NCBI RefSeq assembly: GCF_965225875.1
Contig: NZ_CBDDBS010000002.1
Coordinates: forward strand, 1,488,001-1,552,000
Direction of reading: 5' to 3'
Source of the DNA: Haliscomenobacter sp965225875
Lineage (GTDB): Bacteria; Bacteroidota; Bacteroidia; Chitinophagales; Saprospiraceae
Length of the DNA stretch: 64,000 bases
How positions within the stretch are numbered: position 1 is the first letter of the stretch; each line of letters begins with the position of its first letter. Both the position numbers and the translations under genes were made by a program. The notes beneath the pieces are model-generated. The model ran no database searches and was not told where the DNA came from. It was given only the letters and a program-made list of their open reading frames with translations. Shown here in pieces: positions 33,990-46,629 of the stretch.

Positions 33990-35783
33990 CTAAGGGTTTA
34001 GGAATTGTGCTTTGAATTGAGAGAGGTAGTGCTTGAGTTCCCAGGTATTGGTCATCAGGTGGTTGGCCTCATGGGCAAGAGAGGTAACTTCCCCAATGTT
34101 TAGCAAACTGATTTCATCCAGGTTTTCGTCAAAGCGCCAAACTTCGCTAGGGCGATCCACTGATACAAAATGAAAACAACGATTCGGGTAAGCCTCGGGG
34201 ACGTAGTAGCCCGCATAGAGGTAAATATCCACCTCTGTATTGCTTTTATCTGTAAACACATTGCGGTCGATGATAAAAGGAAACAGGTTAAGTGAAGGAC
34301 TGTTGCAATCAAAATCGGGCTGGGCAAAACACAATACCGAGCGGTTTTCCAGCATTTTTGACCCCGTTTGTGGCAATGGGTCTTTGTCGTTGAGCAGCAA
34401 TTTGGAAACAATGTTGTCGTACTCCTGGGGTACGTAACGCTGATTGATCACCTTGATTTCACGCACAGAAGCCATAACCAGGCCCAATTGAAAACGCAGG
34501 TGCAGAAAGGCTTCACTGAGCATTTCCTGGGCCTGGTAGCAACATTGAACTGCTTCCTCAGTACGCAGTCGAATGCGTTGCCAGTAGTATCGTTTGAGTC
34601 CCCAGAAGAAGTCGGCAGCTGTAGCAAAGGCTGGAGTAGCCAGGTAATCCAGGCTTTCTTGCGGCAATAAGTTAAAGTCAGCATTCGAATTTGCACTGGA
34701 GCTGACACTCAAGGCTGGTAACAAATCCCGGTAAAATAAAGCAGTGTTCTGGAGCAGGTTGCTGTGCAAAAAATCCTTGATTAGAGGTGATAAGGCCGGA
34801 TCAGGTTTCTGGTTGGATTGCCACATTTGCGCCATCATCAAGCCTGTAGCATAGAGGAAAAGATTGTCAAAAAAAATAGCATAATCGTACAACAACCCCC
34901 GGAAGTATTCATCATTTTGCACTTCGATTTGGGCAGTAATGTCGCGTAACCGGATGGCGAGGGGTAGAGGCAGCACCTTCAGCAATTCAGAAATCTTGCG
35001 GTTGTCGGGTACGTTACCCCTGGCCTGGGTAGCGGCCAGACTGCGGATTCCCGCCATGTTTGAGCCATCCAGCTTGGCCAGAGCCAGAATGAGTTTGTTT
35101 AAAAAAGAAGTATGGTCCAAATTTAGGTCGGCCAGTGGTTCGCGCTGGGAGAAAGGCAAGCGGTAATCTTCCTGTTCGGAGCCAGGTTTGGAATACAGCC
35201 CCCAGGGGAAATTGGTGTTTTCATCATTGGGGTCACCCGCCCGCAAAGCCAGGCCACGATTGGCTACAAAATCTGCTTTCTTTTGCAATTTGCTGACATC
35301 CGTTTCCACTTCTGCACAGGCCTCGCGCAAAGAACGGCCGAGGCAAAGGTATTGGTACAATTGGGTAGCTACGAGGTAGGCTTTGTCGTCGCCAATTTTA
35401 CAACTAGTGGCGATCACAAAGGGGATGCCAACACTATGGAAAAAATCAACCTGTCCACGGGTTGCACAGCCATTAAGGAAAATAAGTTTCAGACTGGTCA
35501 GGTTTTTTAATTTCTCAGCCAAAGCGGCTGCATTGGCGTCGCCATCGGTCAGTTGAATGAGGGTGCTGTCGGCATGCCCGGCATAGTGCAGCACTTCTAT
35601 CTCCCGATCGGGTATTCTGAGTTCTTCGATAAGATCCTGGATGCTGGCATCGGGGGTCAATACTACGTCGAAGGCCTTGCCGTGGGTTTTGTTGAGGGTG
35701 CGCTGAATTTCCTTGGCCTCATTCGACAACTGGTTGAGTCGATTGTCTGGGTCGTTGGCAGAGACGAGGAGGAGGGTAGGCAT
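33990..35783 (-). CDS. CHAT-domain (caspase-like) protease
   Basis: 597 residues. The first ~190 form a CHAT peptidase: LLLVSANDPDNRLNQLSNEA, EVLHYAGHAD with catalytic H70, LIFLNGCATRG with catalytic C106, then GIPFVIATS and LREACAEVETDV. Residues ~220-597 are mostly helical and not recognised (YFRGLLYDYAIFFDNLFLYA, QRIRLRTEEAVQCCYQAQEM), with a mixed alpha/beta part near the end (EVDIYLYAGYYVPEAYP, VSLAHEANHLM-like). In known systems CHAT proteases are activated by partner STAND or TPR proteins and cut host or effector proteins, as with Craspase or bacterial gasdermins. Here the STAND ATPase is the next gene, 2 bp away, so a protease/switch pair is likely. No gasdermin-like target was recognised in the window. 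Confidence 0.88.
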   Translation of the reverse strand: MPTLLLVSANDPDNRLNQLSNEAKEIQRTLNKTHGKAFDVVLTPDASIQDLIEELRIPDREIEVLHYAGHADSTLIQLTDGDANAAALAEKLKNLTSLKLIFLNGCATRGQVDFFHSVGIPFVIATSCKIGDDKAYLVATQLYQYLCLGRSLREACAEVETDVSKLQKKADFVANRGLALRAGDPNDENTNFPWGLYSKPGSEQEDYRLPFSQREPLADLNLDHTSFLNKLILALAKLDGSNMAGIRSLAATQARGNVPDNRKISELLKVLPLPLAIRLRDITAQIEVQNDEYFRGLLYDYAIFFDNLFLYATGLMMAQMWQSNQKPDPALSPLIKDFLHSNLLQNTALFYRDLLPALSVSSSANSNADFNLLPQESLDYLATPAFATAADFFWGLKRYYWQRIRLRTEEAVQCCYQAQEMLSEAFLHLRFQLGLVMASVREIKVINQRYVPQEYDNIVSKLLLNDKDPLPQTGSKMLENRSVLCFAQPDFDCNSPSLNLFPFIIDRNVFTDKSNTEVDIYLYAGYYVPEAYPNRCFHFVSVDRPSEVWRFDENLDEISLLNIGEVTSLAHEANHLMTNTWELKHYLSQFKAQFLNP

Positions 35784-36009
35784 TTTTAGGGTTTTAAAGG
35801 TTGATTTTAGGGGAGTTTGTGTATGCCATGGGTCTTACGCCGTGTAAGATAATAAAAATAAATGTTGTTGAAATTACTTAAAACGAGGGATTTTTCGAGG
35901 GCTTCCCCGCGTATTGAACGTCTATTCACTCGGGCTGGAAAAACGAGCCGCCTGGTTGGAGCTGGGAAGATTGGATGGAGTGGATGGCTCTGATTATTGG
36001 TAGGTTTAA

Positions 36010-36048
36010 AAAGAAACAGGATGAATTGGCGTAGTGCCGATCCATCCT
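36010..36048 (-). terminator. Terminator of the rplKAJL-rpoBC operon
   Basis: On the minus strand a 13-bp stem (AGGATGGATCGGC / GCCAATTCATCCT, two mismatches, loop ACTAC) is followed by GTTTCTTTTT. It lies 112 bp past the rpoC stop, after three REP-like hairpins. The rest of the 376-bp gap (35784-36009) contains no gene. A weak -7 box TATCTTAC for the CHAT gene is seen near 35850, and a diverged CCCACGG-type palindrome near 35825-35843. Confidence 0.75.
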
Positions 36049-36068
36049 GTGCTTTCCCCACGGACCTT

Positions 36069-36128
36069 CCCACGGCTAAAGCCATGGGTTATCGTGATAT
36101 GTGCCTCCCACGGATAAATCCATGGGTT
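36069..36128. repeat. CCCACGG-type palindromes, two copies
   Basis: Two copies of one family: CCCACGGCTAAAGCCATGGG then TT (36069-36090) and CCCACGGATAAATCCATGGG then TT (36107-36128). The inner stem changes from GGC/GCC to GGA/TCC, so base pairing is kept while sequence differs. More copies lie at 45216-45301, 48237-48297, 49927-49986 and 50216. Confidence 0.75.
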
Positions 36129-36134
36129 GGTGAA

Positions 36135-36160
36135 GGTTGGCCACAGAGGGCCAACCCTAC
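36135..36160 (-). repeat. REP-like hairpin with GTAG head, copy 2, at the rpoC stop
   Basis: Minus strand: the rpoC stop TAG is followed directly by TAGGGTTGGCC, CTCTGTGG and CCAACC, so the last base of the stop forms the GTAG head. Stem GGTTGGCC/GGCCAACC is 8 bp. Confidence 0.75.
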
Positions 36161-39100
36161 TAGTCTTCGTCTTCCATGTCGTCGAACTGGTGGTAGCGGG
36201 ACTCCAGTTCAGCAGCACGGTCTTTGTGCGTTACGATGATGTTGTCGAACTTGCGTTGGCCAGTACCCGCTGGGATACGTTTGCCGACGATAACGTTCTC
36301 TTTCAAGCCCATCAGGTTGTCGGTTTTGGCGCCGATGGCTGCCGTACTCAACACCTTGGTGGTTTCCTGGAAGGATGCAGCCGAAATCCAGCTGTTGGTA
36401 CCCAAGGAGGCCTTGGTGATACCCAACAATTGTGGGCTGGAAGTAGAAGCTACGGCATCGCGGTATTCCACCAACTGGCGGTCGTTGCGCTTAAGGAAAG
36501 AGTTTTCTTCCCGAATTTGGCGCAATGTCACCAATTGACCTGGCTTCAAGCGGTTGGATTCGCCAGATTCCACAACGATTTTCTTGTCGAAAATCCAGTC
36601 GTTTTGCTCCAGGAATTCCATTTTGTCCACCGTTTCACCTTCAAGGAAGCTGGTATCGCCTGGGTCTTCGATCAACACGCGGCGCATCATCTGGCGTACA
36701 ATCACCTCGATGTGTTTGTTGTTGATGGTGATACCCTGTGAGCGGTAAACTTCCTGAACACCATTTACGAGGTACTGTTGTACCGCGAATGGCCCTTTGA
36801 TGGACAGGATGTCGCGTGGAGCGATGGTACCGTCAGAAAGCGGTGTACCAGCGCGCACGAAGTCGCCATCTTGTACCAGGATGTGTTTGCTCAAACCAAT
36901 CAGGTACTTTCTAATTTGGCCGTCCTTGGCGGTTACCGAGATTTCGCGGTTACCCCGTTTGATCTTGCCGAAGTTCACCACACCGTCGATTTCAGAAACG
37001 ATGGCGGGGTTGGATGGGTTACGCGCTTCAAAAAGCTCCGTTACCCGAGGCAGACCACCCGTGATATCCTGGATCTTACCCAGTTTCCGTGGAATCTTCG
37101 CAATTTTATCACCCGCAGTAATGGTTACCCCATCTTCAATTGAGATGTAAGACCCTACTGGCAAAGTATACGTTTTCAGTTCTACTCCGTCGGGGCTCAT
37201 GATGAAGATCACCGGAATTTTCCGCTTGTTCTTACTTTCAATGATGACCTTTTCGGAGAAGCCCGTTTGTTCGTCACGTTCAATCCGGAAGGTAACCCCG
37301 TCTTCGATCGAGTCGAATTTGGCAATACCTGAGAATTCGGAGATGATTACCGCGTTGAAAGGGTCCCAGTTACAAAGCATCTGGCCTTTGCTCACGATAT
37401 CGCCTTCCAGTACACTCAAGGATGAGCCATAAGGTACGTGCATGGCAACGTATTGCTTGCCCGTATCTGCATCTACAATCCGGATTTCACCGGTACGAGA
37501 CAAAACTACCCGAGCGCCATTTTCATCAGGAGCTTCAGTCAGTTTGACACCGTCAAATTCAATTTTACCAGCGAATTTGGCAACGATCTCGGATTCAGTT
37601 TTGGACAAAGATGCCGTACCCCCTGTGTGGAAGGTACGCAGTGTCAACTGAGTACCCGGTTCACCGATGGATTGAGCTGCAATGATCCCCACTGCGTCAC
37701 CTTCTTCGGCAATCCGACCATTCGCCAGGTTTTTACCGTAACATTTGGCACAAACCCCACGCTTGGATTCACAAGTCAGTACAGAACGAATGGTGATCGT
37801 TTCTACACCAATTTTTTCGATGTATTCCGCCGTCTTTGGATCGATGAAATCACCTGCAGTGAGGATGAGTTCTTCCGTAACAGGGTGTACAATATCGTGC
37901 AAGGTATAACGCCCTTCGATACGGGATACCAATGGTTCAATGACTTTATCGTTGTCTTTGAGTGCAGAGGTTTCCAGACCACGCAAGGTGCTACAGTCTT
38001 CTTCCAGAATGATCACGTCCTGAGCAACGTCCACCAAACGACGGGTCAGGTAACCTGCGTCTGCCGTTTTAAGGGCGGTATCCGCAAGACCTTTACGCGC
38101 ACCGTGCGTAGAGATAAAGTACTCAAGTACGGACAGGCCGTCGACAAAGTTGGACAAGATCGGGTTTTCGATAACCGCACCACCCGTGTCACCAGACTTC
38201 CGAGGTTTGGCCATCAAGCCCCGTAGACCACACAACTGCTTAATCTGTTGTTTGGAACCACGTGCACCAGAGTCGAGCATCATGAACACCGAGTTGAAGC
38301 CTTGCTTGTGGCTGGCCAACTCACGCATCAGCGTGTCGGTAATGCGGTTGTCCGCATAGGTCCAACGGTCGATGATCTGGTTGTAACGCTCGTTGTTGGT
38401 GATCAGACCCATGTTGTAGTTGTCCCACACTTCATCCACTTCCCCTTGAGCTTCTTCCAGAGCATCCTGCTTGATGGAAGGAGTGATCAAGTCTCCGAGG
38501 TTAAAGGACAGACCACCACGGAAGGCCCAGGTAAAGCCCATGTCCTTGATGTCGTCGAGGAAATCTGCAGTCACCGCAAAATCGGTACGTTCGATTACTT
38601 CTCCGATTACCGCCTTGAGGTTTTTCTTGGTCATCAGGGTGTTCTGATAAGGTACGCCAGCAGGCATCACCTCGTTGAACAAGACCCGTCCTACCGTAGT
38701 TTCAGACAGTTTTTTGACCAACTTGCCATCCACTTCTACAGGAACACGTACTTTGATTTTGGCGTGCAGGTCTACCTGGCCTTCGTTGAGGGCAATGATG
38801 ACCTCCTCAGGTGAGTAGAACTTCATACCTTCCCCTTTCACGACTACATTCCCAACGGTTTTACGTTCTTTGGTAATGTAGTACAGACCCAATACCATGT
38901 CCTGAGAAGGAAGGGTAATTGGAGTACCGTTTTGAGGGTTGAGCATGTTGTGCGAAGAAAGCATCAACATTTGAGCTTCCAAAATCGCCGCCTGGCTCAG
39001 GGGTACGTGTACCGCCATTTGGTCACCGTCAAAGTCGGCGTTGAACGAGCTACACACCAAAGGGTGCAACTGGATCGCCTTACCTTCTACCAAACGAGGC

Positions 39101-40458
39101 TGGAAAGCCTGGATGGACAAACGGTGCAATGTTGGAGCACGGTTGAGGAGCACAGGGTGTCCCTTCAAGATATTTTCGAGGATTTCCCAGATCACGGGAT
39201 CCTTACGGTCTACAAGTTTTTTAGCCGATTTAACCGTCTTCACGATACCGCGTTCGATGAGTTTGCGGATGATGAAGGGTTTGAACAATTCGGCAGCCAT
39301 ACCTTTTGGCAAACCACACTCGTGCAGTTTCAGGGTTGGGCCTACCACGATTACTGAACGACCGGAGTAGTCTACCCGCTTACCCAAGAGGTTTTGACGG
39401 AAACGACCTTGCTTTCCTTTGAGGATGTCACTCAAGGATTTGAGTGGACGACCACCTTCTGCTTTTACGGCATTGGATTTGCGGGAGTTGTCGAACAAAG
39501 AGTCGACCGCTTCCTGCAACATCCGCTTTTCGTTGCGCAAGATGACCTCTGGGGCTTTGATTTCCAACAGACGCTTCAAACGGTTGTTGCGGATGATCAC
39601 CCGACGGTACAAGTCGTTCAAATCGGAGCTGGCAAAACGACCACCATCCAATGGCACCAAGGGGCGCAATTCTGGTGGAATAACGGGCAGGTATTGGATC
39701 ACAGCCCATTCGGGGCGGTTTTCCATGCGGGTTTGTCCATCGCGGAAAGCTTCCACTACGCGCAGACGCTTGAGCGCTTCTGACTTACGTTGTTGAGAAG
39801 TTTCGTTGGCGGCCTGGTGGCGCAGGTCATATGACAGTTGATCCAACTCCAGGCGGTTGAGCATGTCGCGCACCGCTTCAGCACCCATGCGGGCGATGAA
39901 TTTGTTAGGGTCGGAATCTTCCAGCATTTGGTTTTCTGCTGGTAGTGACTCCAGGTGTTCCAGGTATTCTTCTTCGGTCAACAGGTCGTTGTTGCCAACG
40001 CCCTCGTTGCCTTTGATCCCTGGCTGAATCACTACGTAGCGCTCGTAATAAACAATTGACTCCAATTTCTTGGAAGACAATCCGAGCAAATAACCAATTT
40101 TATTAGGCAGTGATTTGAAGAACCAAATGTGCACCACGGGTACGACCAGTTTGATGTGGCCCATCCGCTCCCGGCGAACTTTTTTCTCCGTTACTTCAAC
40201 CCCACAACGGTCGCACACGATCCCCTTGTAGCGGATCCGCTTGTACTTACCGCAATAGCATTCATAATCCTTGACAGGCCCGAAGATGCGCTCGCAGAAA
40301 AGACCATCGCGCTCGGGTTTGTACGAGCGGTAGTTGATGGTTTCTGGCTTGAGCACCTCACCATAAGAACGCTCCAGAATTTCATCTGGAGAAGACAAGC
40401 TGATGGTGATGCTGTCAAAATTCTGATTTTGAATATTACCCTTCTTTTTGAATGGCAT
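36160..40458 (-). CDS. rpoC: RNA polymerase beta' subunit
   Basis: 1432 residues, full length. The N-terminal zinc ribbon reads CYCGKYKRIRYKGIVCDRCG (~67-87). The catalytic magnesium loop NADFDGDQMAVH (~470-480) and the second zinc site (CESKRGVCAKCYG, with an upstream cysteine, near 900) are intact. The trigger-loop region is present (GEPGTQLTLRTFHTGG). It forms the clamp and active site of RNA polymerase together with the beta subunit. It is the last gene of the minus-strand operon, 113 bp after rpoB, and the stop codon merges with a REP-like hairpin. Confidence 0.99.
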   Translation of the reverse strand: MPFKKKGNIQNQNFDSITISLSSPDEILERSYGEVLKPETINYRSYKPERDGLFCERIFGPVKDYECYCGKYKRIRYKGIVCDRCGVEVTEKKVRRERMGHIKLVVPVVHIWFFKSLPNKIGYLLGLSSKKLESIVYYERYVVIQPGIKGNEGVGNNDLLTEEEYLEHLESLPAENQMLEDSDPNKFIARMGAEAVRDMLNRLELDQLSYDLRHQAANETSQQRKSEALKRLRVVEAFRDGQTRMENRPEWAVIQYLPVIPPELRPLVPLDGGRFASSDLNDLYRRVIIRNNRLKRLLEIKAPEVILRNEKRMLQEAVDSLFDNSRKSNAVKAEGGRPLKSLSDILKGKQGRFRQNLLGKRVDYSGRSVIVVGPTLKLHECGLPKGMAAELFKPFIIRKLIERGIVKTVKSAKKLVDRKDPVIWEILENILKGHPVLLNRAPTLHRLSIQAFQPRLVEGKAIQLHPLVCSSFNADFDGDQMAVHVPLSQAAILEAQMLMLSSHNMLNPQNGTPITLPSQDMVLGLYYITKERKTVGNVVVKGEGMKFYSPEEVIIALNEGQVDLHAKIKVRVPVEVDGKLVKKLSETTVGRVLFNEVMPAGVPYQNTLMTKKNLKAVIGEVIERTDFAVTADFLDDIKDMGFTWAFRGGLSFNLGDLITPSIKQDALEEAQGEVDEVWDNYNMGLITNNERYNQIIDRWTYADNRITDTLMRELASHKQGFNSVFMMLDSGARGSKQQIKQLCGLRGLMAKPRKSGDTGGAVIENPILSNFVDGLSVLEYFISTHGARKGLADTALKTADAGYLTRRLVDVAQDVIILEEDCSTLRGLETSALKDNDKVIEPLVSRIEGRYTLHDIVHPVTEELILTAGDFIDPKTAEYIEKIGVETITIRSVLTCESKRGVCAKCYGKNLANGRIAEEGDAVGIIAAQSIGEPGTQLTLRTFHTGGTASLSKTESEIVAKFAGKIEFDGVKLTEAPDENGARVVLSRTGEIRIVDADTGKQYVAMHVPYGSSLSVLEGDIVSKGQMLCNWDPFNAVIISEFSGIAKFDSIEDGVTFRIERDEQTGFSEKVIIESKNKRKIPVIFIMSPDGVELKTYTLPVGSYISIEDGVTITAGDKIAKIPRKLGKIQDITGGLPRVTELFEARNPSNPAIVSEIDGVVNFGKIKRGNREISVTAKDGQIRKYLIGLSKHILVQDGDFVRAGTPLSDGTIAPRDILSIKGPFAVQQYLVNGVQEVYRSQGITINNKHIEVIVRQMMRRVLIEDPGDTSFLEGETVDKMEFLEQNDWIFDKKIVVESGESNRLKPGQLVTLRQIREENSFLKRNDRQLVEYRDAVASTSSPQLLGITKASLGTNSWISAASFQETTKVLSTAAIGAKTDNLMGLKENVIVGKRIPAGTGQRKFDNIIVTHKDRAAELESRYHQFDDMEDED

Positions 40459-40498
40459 GCTCCTAAAGGTTTATGAAGTTGAGGGAGGTTGAGTAGGG

Positions 40499-40543
40499 TT
40501 GAGTTCTTGGCGCTTCGACTACGCTCAGCGACCGAGAACTCAA
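40499..40543. repeat. Hairpin with CTTCGACTACGCTCAG core between rpoB and rpoC
   Basis: TTGAGTTCTTGGCGCT (40499-40514) pairs with AGCGACCGAGAACTCAA (40527-40543). The unpaired centre belongs to the word CTTCGACTACGCTCAG, which I remember as a dispersed repeat word in Bacteroidota genomes. It fills most of the 113-bp rpoB-rpoC spacer, which in many relatives has no such insertion. Confidence 0.65.
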
Positions 40544-40571
40544 GCTTCTCAACTTTCCTCAGCTTTTAGGT

Positions 40572-44393
<3,822 letters not shown>

Positions 44394-44571
44394 CTGCGCA
44401 ACAAGTTTGTTGTTGATGGTAAAAGCCCCAGGCCATTATAGCCGAGGGGTGCAAAAAAGTCAAGTCAAACTATGTAGTGGTTTTCCTGACTAGTAAATGA
44501 AACCAATGTAAAAAAAGTTTCATTTTTCCGCATAAAAATCACAAAATGTACAATACAAAGTATATGGCAAT

Positions 44572-44691
44572 GGGCTTAGGAAGCAACCAACGTCGATTTC
44601 CTAAGCCCTGGTGCTTCAAAAATGATTTTTTGAAGCACTGCCCATTCCAAAAGCTATACTAGTAAAAGTCAGTGTAGCTAGTTGCTTTTGG
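44572..44691. repeat. Three consecutive hairpins in the rplL-rpoB spacer
   Basis: H1 44572-44608 (GGGCTTAGGAA / TTTCCTAAGCCC), H2 44611-44638 (GTGCTTCAAAAA / TTTTTTGAAGCAC), H3 44647-44691 (CCAAAAGC / GCTTTTGG with inner pairing). In the mRNA H3 comes first after rplL. None has a strong T tail, so they may attenuate, protect or process the message between the ribosomal-protein and polymerase parts. The remaining spacer up to rpoB (44394-44571) is AT-rich and without a gene. Confidence 0.7.
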
Positions 44692-44707
44692 CTTGCGCGA
44701 GGAGAAA

Positions 44708-45091
44708 TTACTTAATTTCTACCTGAGCGCCAGCTTCTTCCAACTTAGCTTTCAAAGACTCAGCTTCGTCTTTAGAAACACCAGTTTTCAGTGGTTGTGG
44801 AGCACCGTCAACCAAGTCTTTTGCTTCTTTCAAGCCAAGACCCAAGAGGTTCTTCACTTCTTTAACCACGTTCAGTTTGTTGGCACCACCAGACTGGAGG
44901 ATAACGTCGAATTCGGTTTGCTCAGCAACAGCAGCAGGAGCATCACCACCAGCAGCAGGACCAGCAACCATTGCTACAGCAGCAGCAGCAGGCTCAATGC
45001 CGTAATCATCCTTCAGGATACCAGCCAGTTCCTGAACATCTTTAACCGTCAAATTTACAAGCGTTTCCGCAAGAGCTTTCAAATCAGCCAT
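44708..45091 (-). CDS. rplL: Ribosomal protein L7/L12
   Basis: 127 residues. It has the N-terminal dimer domain (ALAETLVNLTVKDVQELAGI), an alanine-rich hinge (AAAAVAMVAGPAAGGDAPAA) and the C-terminal factor-binding domain (VKEVKNLLGLGLKEAKDLVD ... GVSKDEAESLKAKLEEAGAQ). It forms the flexible stalk of the 50S subunit that recruits elongation factors. The distance to rplJ (214 bp) is large for this pair because hairpin repeats sit between. Confidence 0.98.
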   Translation of the reverse strand: MADLKALAETLVNLTVKDVQELAGILKDDYGIEPAAAAVAMVAGPAAGGDAPAAVAEQTEFDVILQSGGANKLNVVKEVKNLLGLGLKEAKDLVDGAPQPLKTGVSKDEAESLKAKLEEAGAQVEIK

Positions 45092-45165
45092 TGTTATGTC
45101 TTTTAAAAAAGTGGTTTGAAAATGGTATATAATGAGCGGTTAGCTTGGAAGCCTTAACCGTTTGC

Positions 45166-45301
45166 AACCCACAAAATCGTTTGTGGGTTTGCTGAGGTAC
45201 GAACTTTCTGAATATCCCACGAATAAATTCGTGATCTAATCTCCCACGAATAAATTCGTGGGCTGAAGCTCGCATTCCCTCCCATGGATGAACCATGGGT
45301 T
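45166..45301. repeat. Cluster of four palindromes in the rplJ-rplL spacer
   Basis: AACCCACAAA..TTTGTGGGTT (45166-45189), CCCACGAATAAATTCGTGA (45216-45234), CCCACGAATAAATTCGTGGG (45243-45262) and CCCATGGATGAACCATGGG then TT (45281-45301). The inner stems (GAA/TTC, GGA or GG/CC) differ with pairing kept. The last copy ends 5 bp before the rplJ stop. Confidence 0.78.
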
Positions 45302-45305
45302 GGGG

Positions 45306-45848
45306 TTACGCTTGGCGCTCTTCGAGAGCCTTGACCAATCCAGCGATAGTAGAACCACCAGATTGCAGGGCACTGACGAGGTTTTTTGCAGGTGATTGAA
45401 GCAGACCAATCAATTCGCCCAGCAAATCTTGCTTCGACTTGAGTTTGGTCAGTGCATCCAATTGGTCATCGCCGATGAACACCGCAGAATCCACATATGC
45501 AGCTTTCAACAAAGGCCGGTCGCTACCTGAACGACGATAGTCTTTCAGCATTTTAGCAACCGAGTTGGCAGGTGCATCAGGATCTTTGGAGAACAAAATG
45601 GCAGTAGGGCCATGGAGTGCTTCAAAAATACCAGCGTAATTTTTCTCAGCAGGAGTGTCCTCCAGTGCTTTCTTCACCAAGGTGTTCTTAATGACTTGCA
45701 TTGAAACACCTTTTTCGAAGCAAAGCCTTCTGAATTTGTTGACATCACCTACCGACATGGTAGAAGCATCAGCGAGGTAGAAATAGTTATTTTCACCAAA
45801 CTGCTCCTTCAATTCTTCGATAGTTGCTGTCTTTTCAGCCTTATTCAT
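45306..45848 (-). CDS. rplJ: Ribosomal protein L10
   Basis: 180 residues, typical for L10, which anchors the L7/L12 dimers to 23S rRNA. Recognisable blocks are EELKEQFGENNYFYLADAST, FRRLCFEKGVSMQVIKNTLV and AGIFEALHGPTAILFSKDP, and the helical C-terminus that binds L12 (SPAKNLVSALQSGGSTIAGL). In other bacteria L10 with L12 represses its own mRNA leader; here the rplA-rplJ gap is only 19 bp, so any such site must overlap the rplA end. Confidence 0.98.
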   Translation of the reverse strand: MNKAEKTATIEELKEQFGENNYFYLADASTMSVGDVNKFRRLCFEKGVSMQVIKNTLVKKALEDTPAEKNYAGIFEALHGPTAILFSKDPDAPANSVAKMLKDYRRSGSDRPLLKAAYVDSAVFIGDDQLDALTKLKSKQDLLGELIGLLQSPAKNLVSALQSGGSTIAGLVKALEERQA

Positions 45849-45867
45849 TTGACTCCTGTTTTAAAAC

Positions 45868-46560
45868 TTAGCGAATCACTTTGGGATCAATTCTCACGCC
45901 TGGACTCATCGTAGTAGCAAGGGTAATGCTTTTCATGTAAGTACCCTTAGCCGTTGAAGGCTTCATACGTTGTAGTGTATGCAGCAATTCATTGATGTTC
46001 TCGATCAATTGGGCAGGAGCAAAAGAGACCCGACCAACCGAAGCGTGAATGATACCCGTCTTGTCAACGCGGAAGGAAATCTTACCCTTCTTTACTTCGG
46101 AAACTGCTTCCCCGATGTTGGTGGTTACCGTACCGGTTTTAGGGTTGGGCATCAAACCACGAGGGCCGAGGATACGGGCAACTTTACCCAACGCAGCCAT
46201 GGTTTGTGGCATTGCGATGATAACGTCGACATCCGTCCAACCTTCCTGAACCTTTTGGATCAGGTCTTCCAAACCTACGTAATCTGCACCTGCAGCTTTT
46301 GCTTCTTCGGCTTTATCCGGAGTACAAAATACAGCTACACGTTTGGTTTTACCCGTACCGTGTGGCAGGCCTACGGTGCCACGAAGCGCTTGATCCGGTT
46401 TACGTGGATCAACGCCCAGGCGTACGTGAATGTCAACCGAAGCATCAAACTTGGTCAAGTTCACGTCTTTCATCAGAGCAGTTCCTTCTTCCAGAGTATA
46501 CAGCTTATTGCGGTCTACTTTGGCATTGACAGCGGCTCTTTTCTTTCCAACTTTTGCCAT
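45868..46560 (-). CDS. rplA: Ribosomal protein L1
   Basis: 230 residues. Conserved blocks: KFDASVDIHVRLGVDPRKPD, RGTVGLPHGTGKTKRVAVF, LGPRGLMPNPKTGTVT (signature), and the C-terminal KGTYMKSITLATTMSPGVRI. L1 forms the mobile arm at the E site and usually binds the rplK leader mRNA to repress the pair. Gap to rplK is 69 bp. Confidence 0.98.
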   Translation of the reverse strand: MAKVGKKRAAVNAKVDRNKLYTLEEGTALMKDVNLTKFDASVDIHVRLGVDPRKPDQALRGTVGLPHGTGKTKRVAVFCTPDKAEEAKAAGADYVGLEDLIQKVQEGWTDVDVIIAMPQTMAALGKVARILGPRGLMPNPKTGTVTTNIGEAVSEVKKGKISFRVDKTGIIHASVGRVSFAPAQLIENINELLHTLQRMKPSTAKGTYMKSITLATTMSPGVRIDPKVIR

Positions 46561-46629
46561 GTCAAAAAAGATTTAAGGTCAACGTCGGTTGCTGCGTTCA
46601 GCCGCCAACTCCCTTTTGAAGAAATAAGA

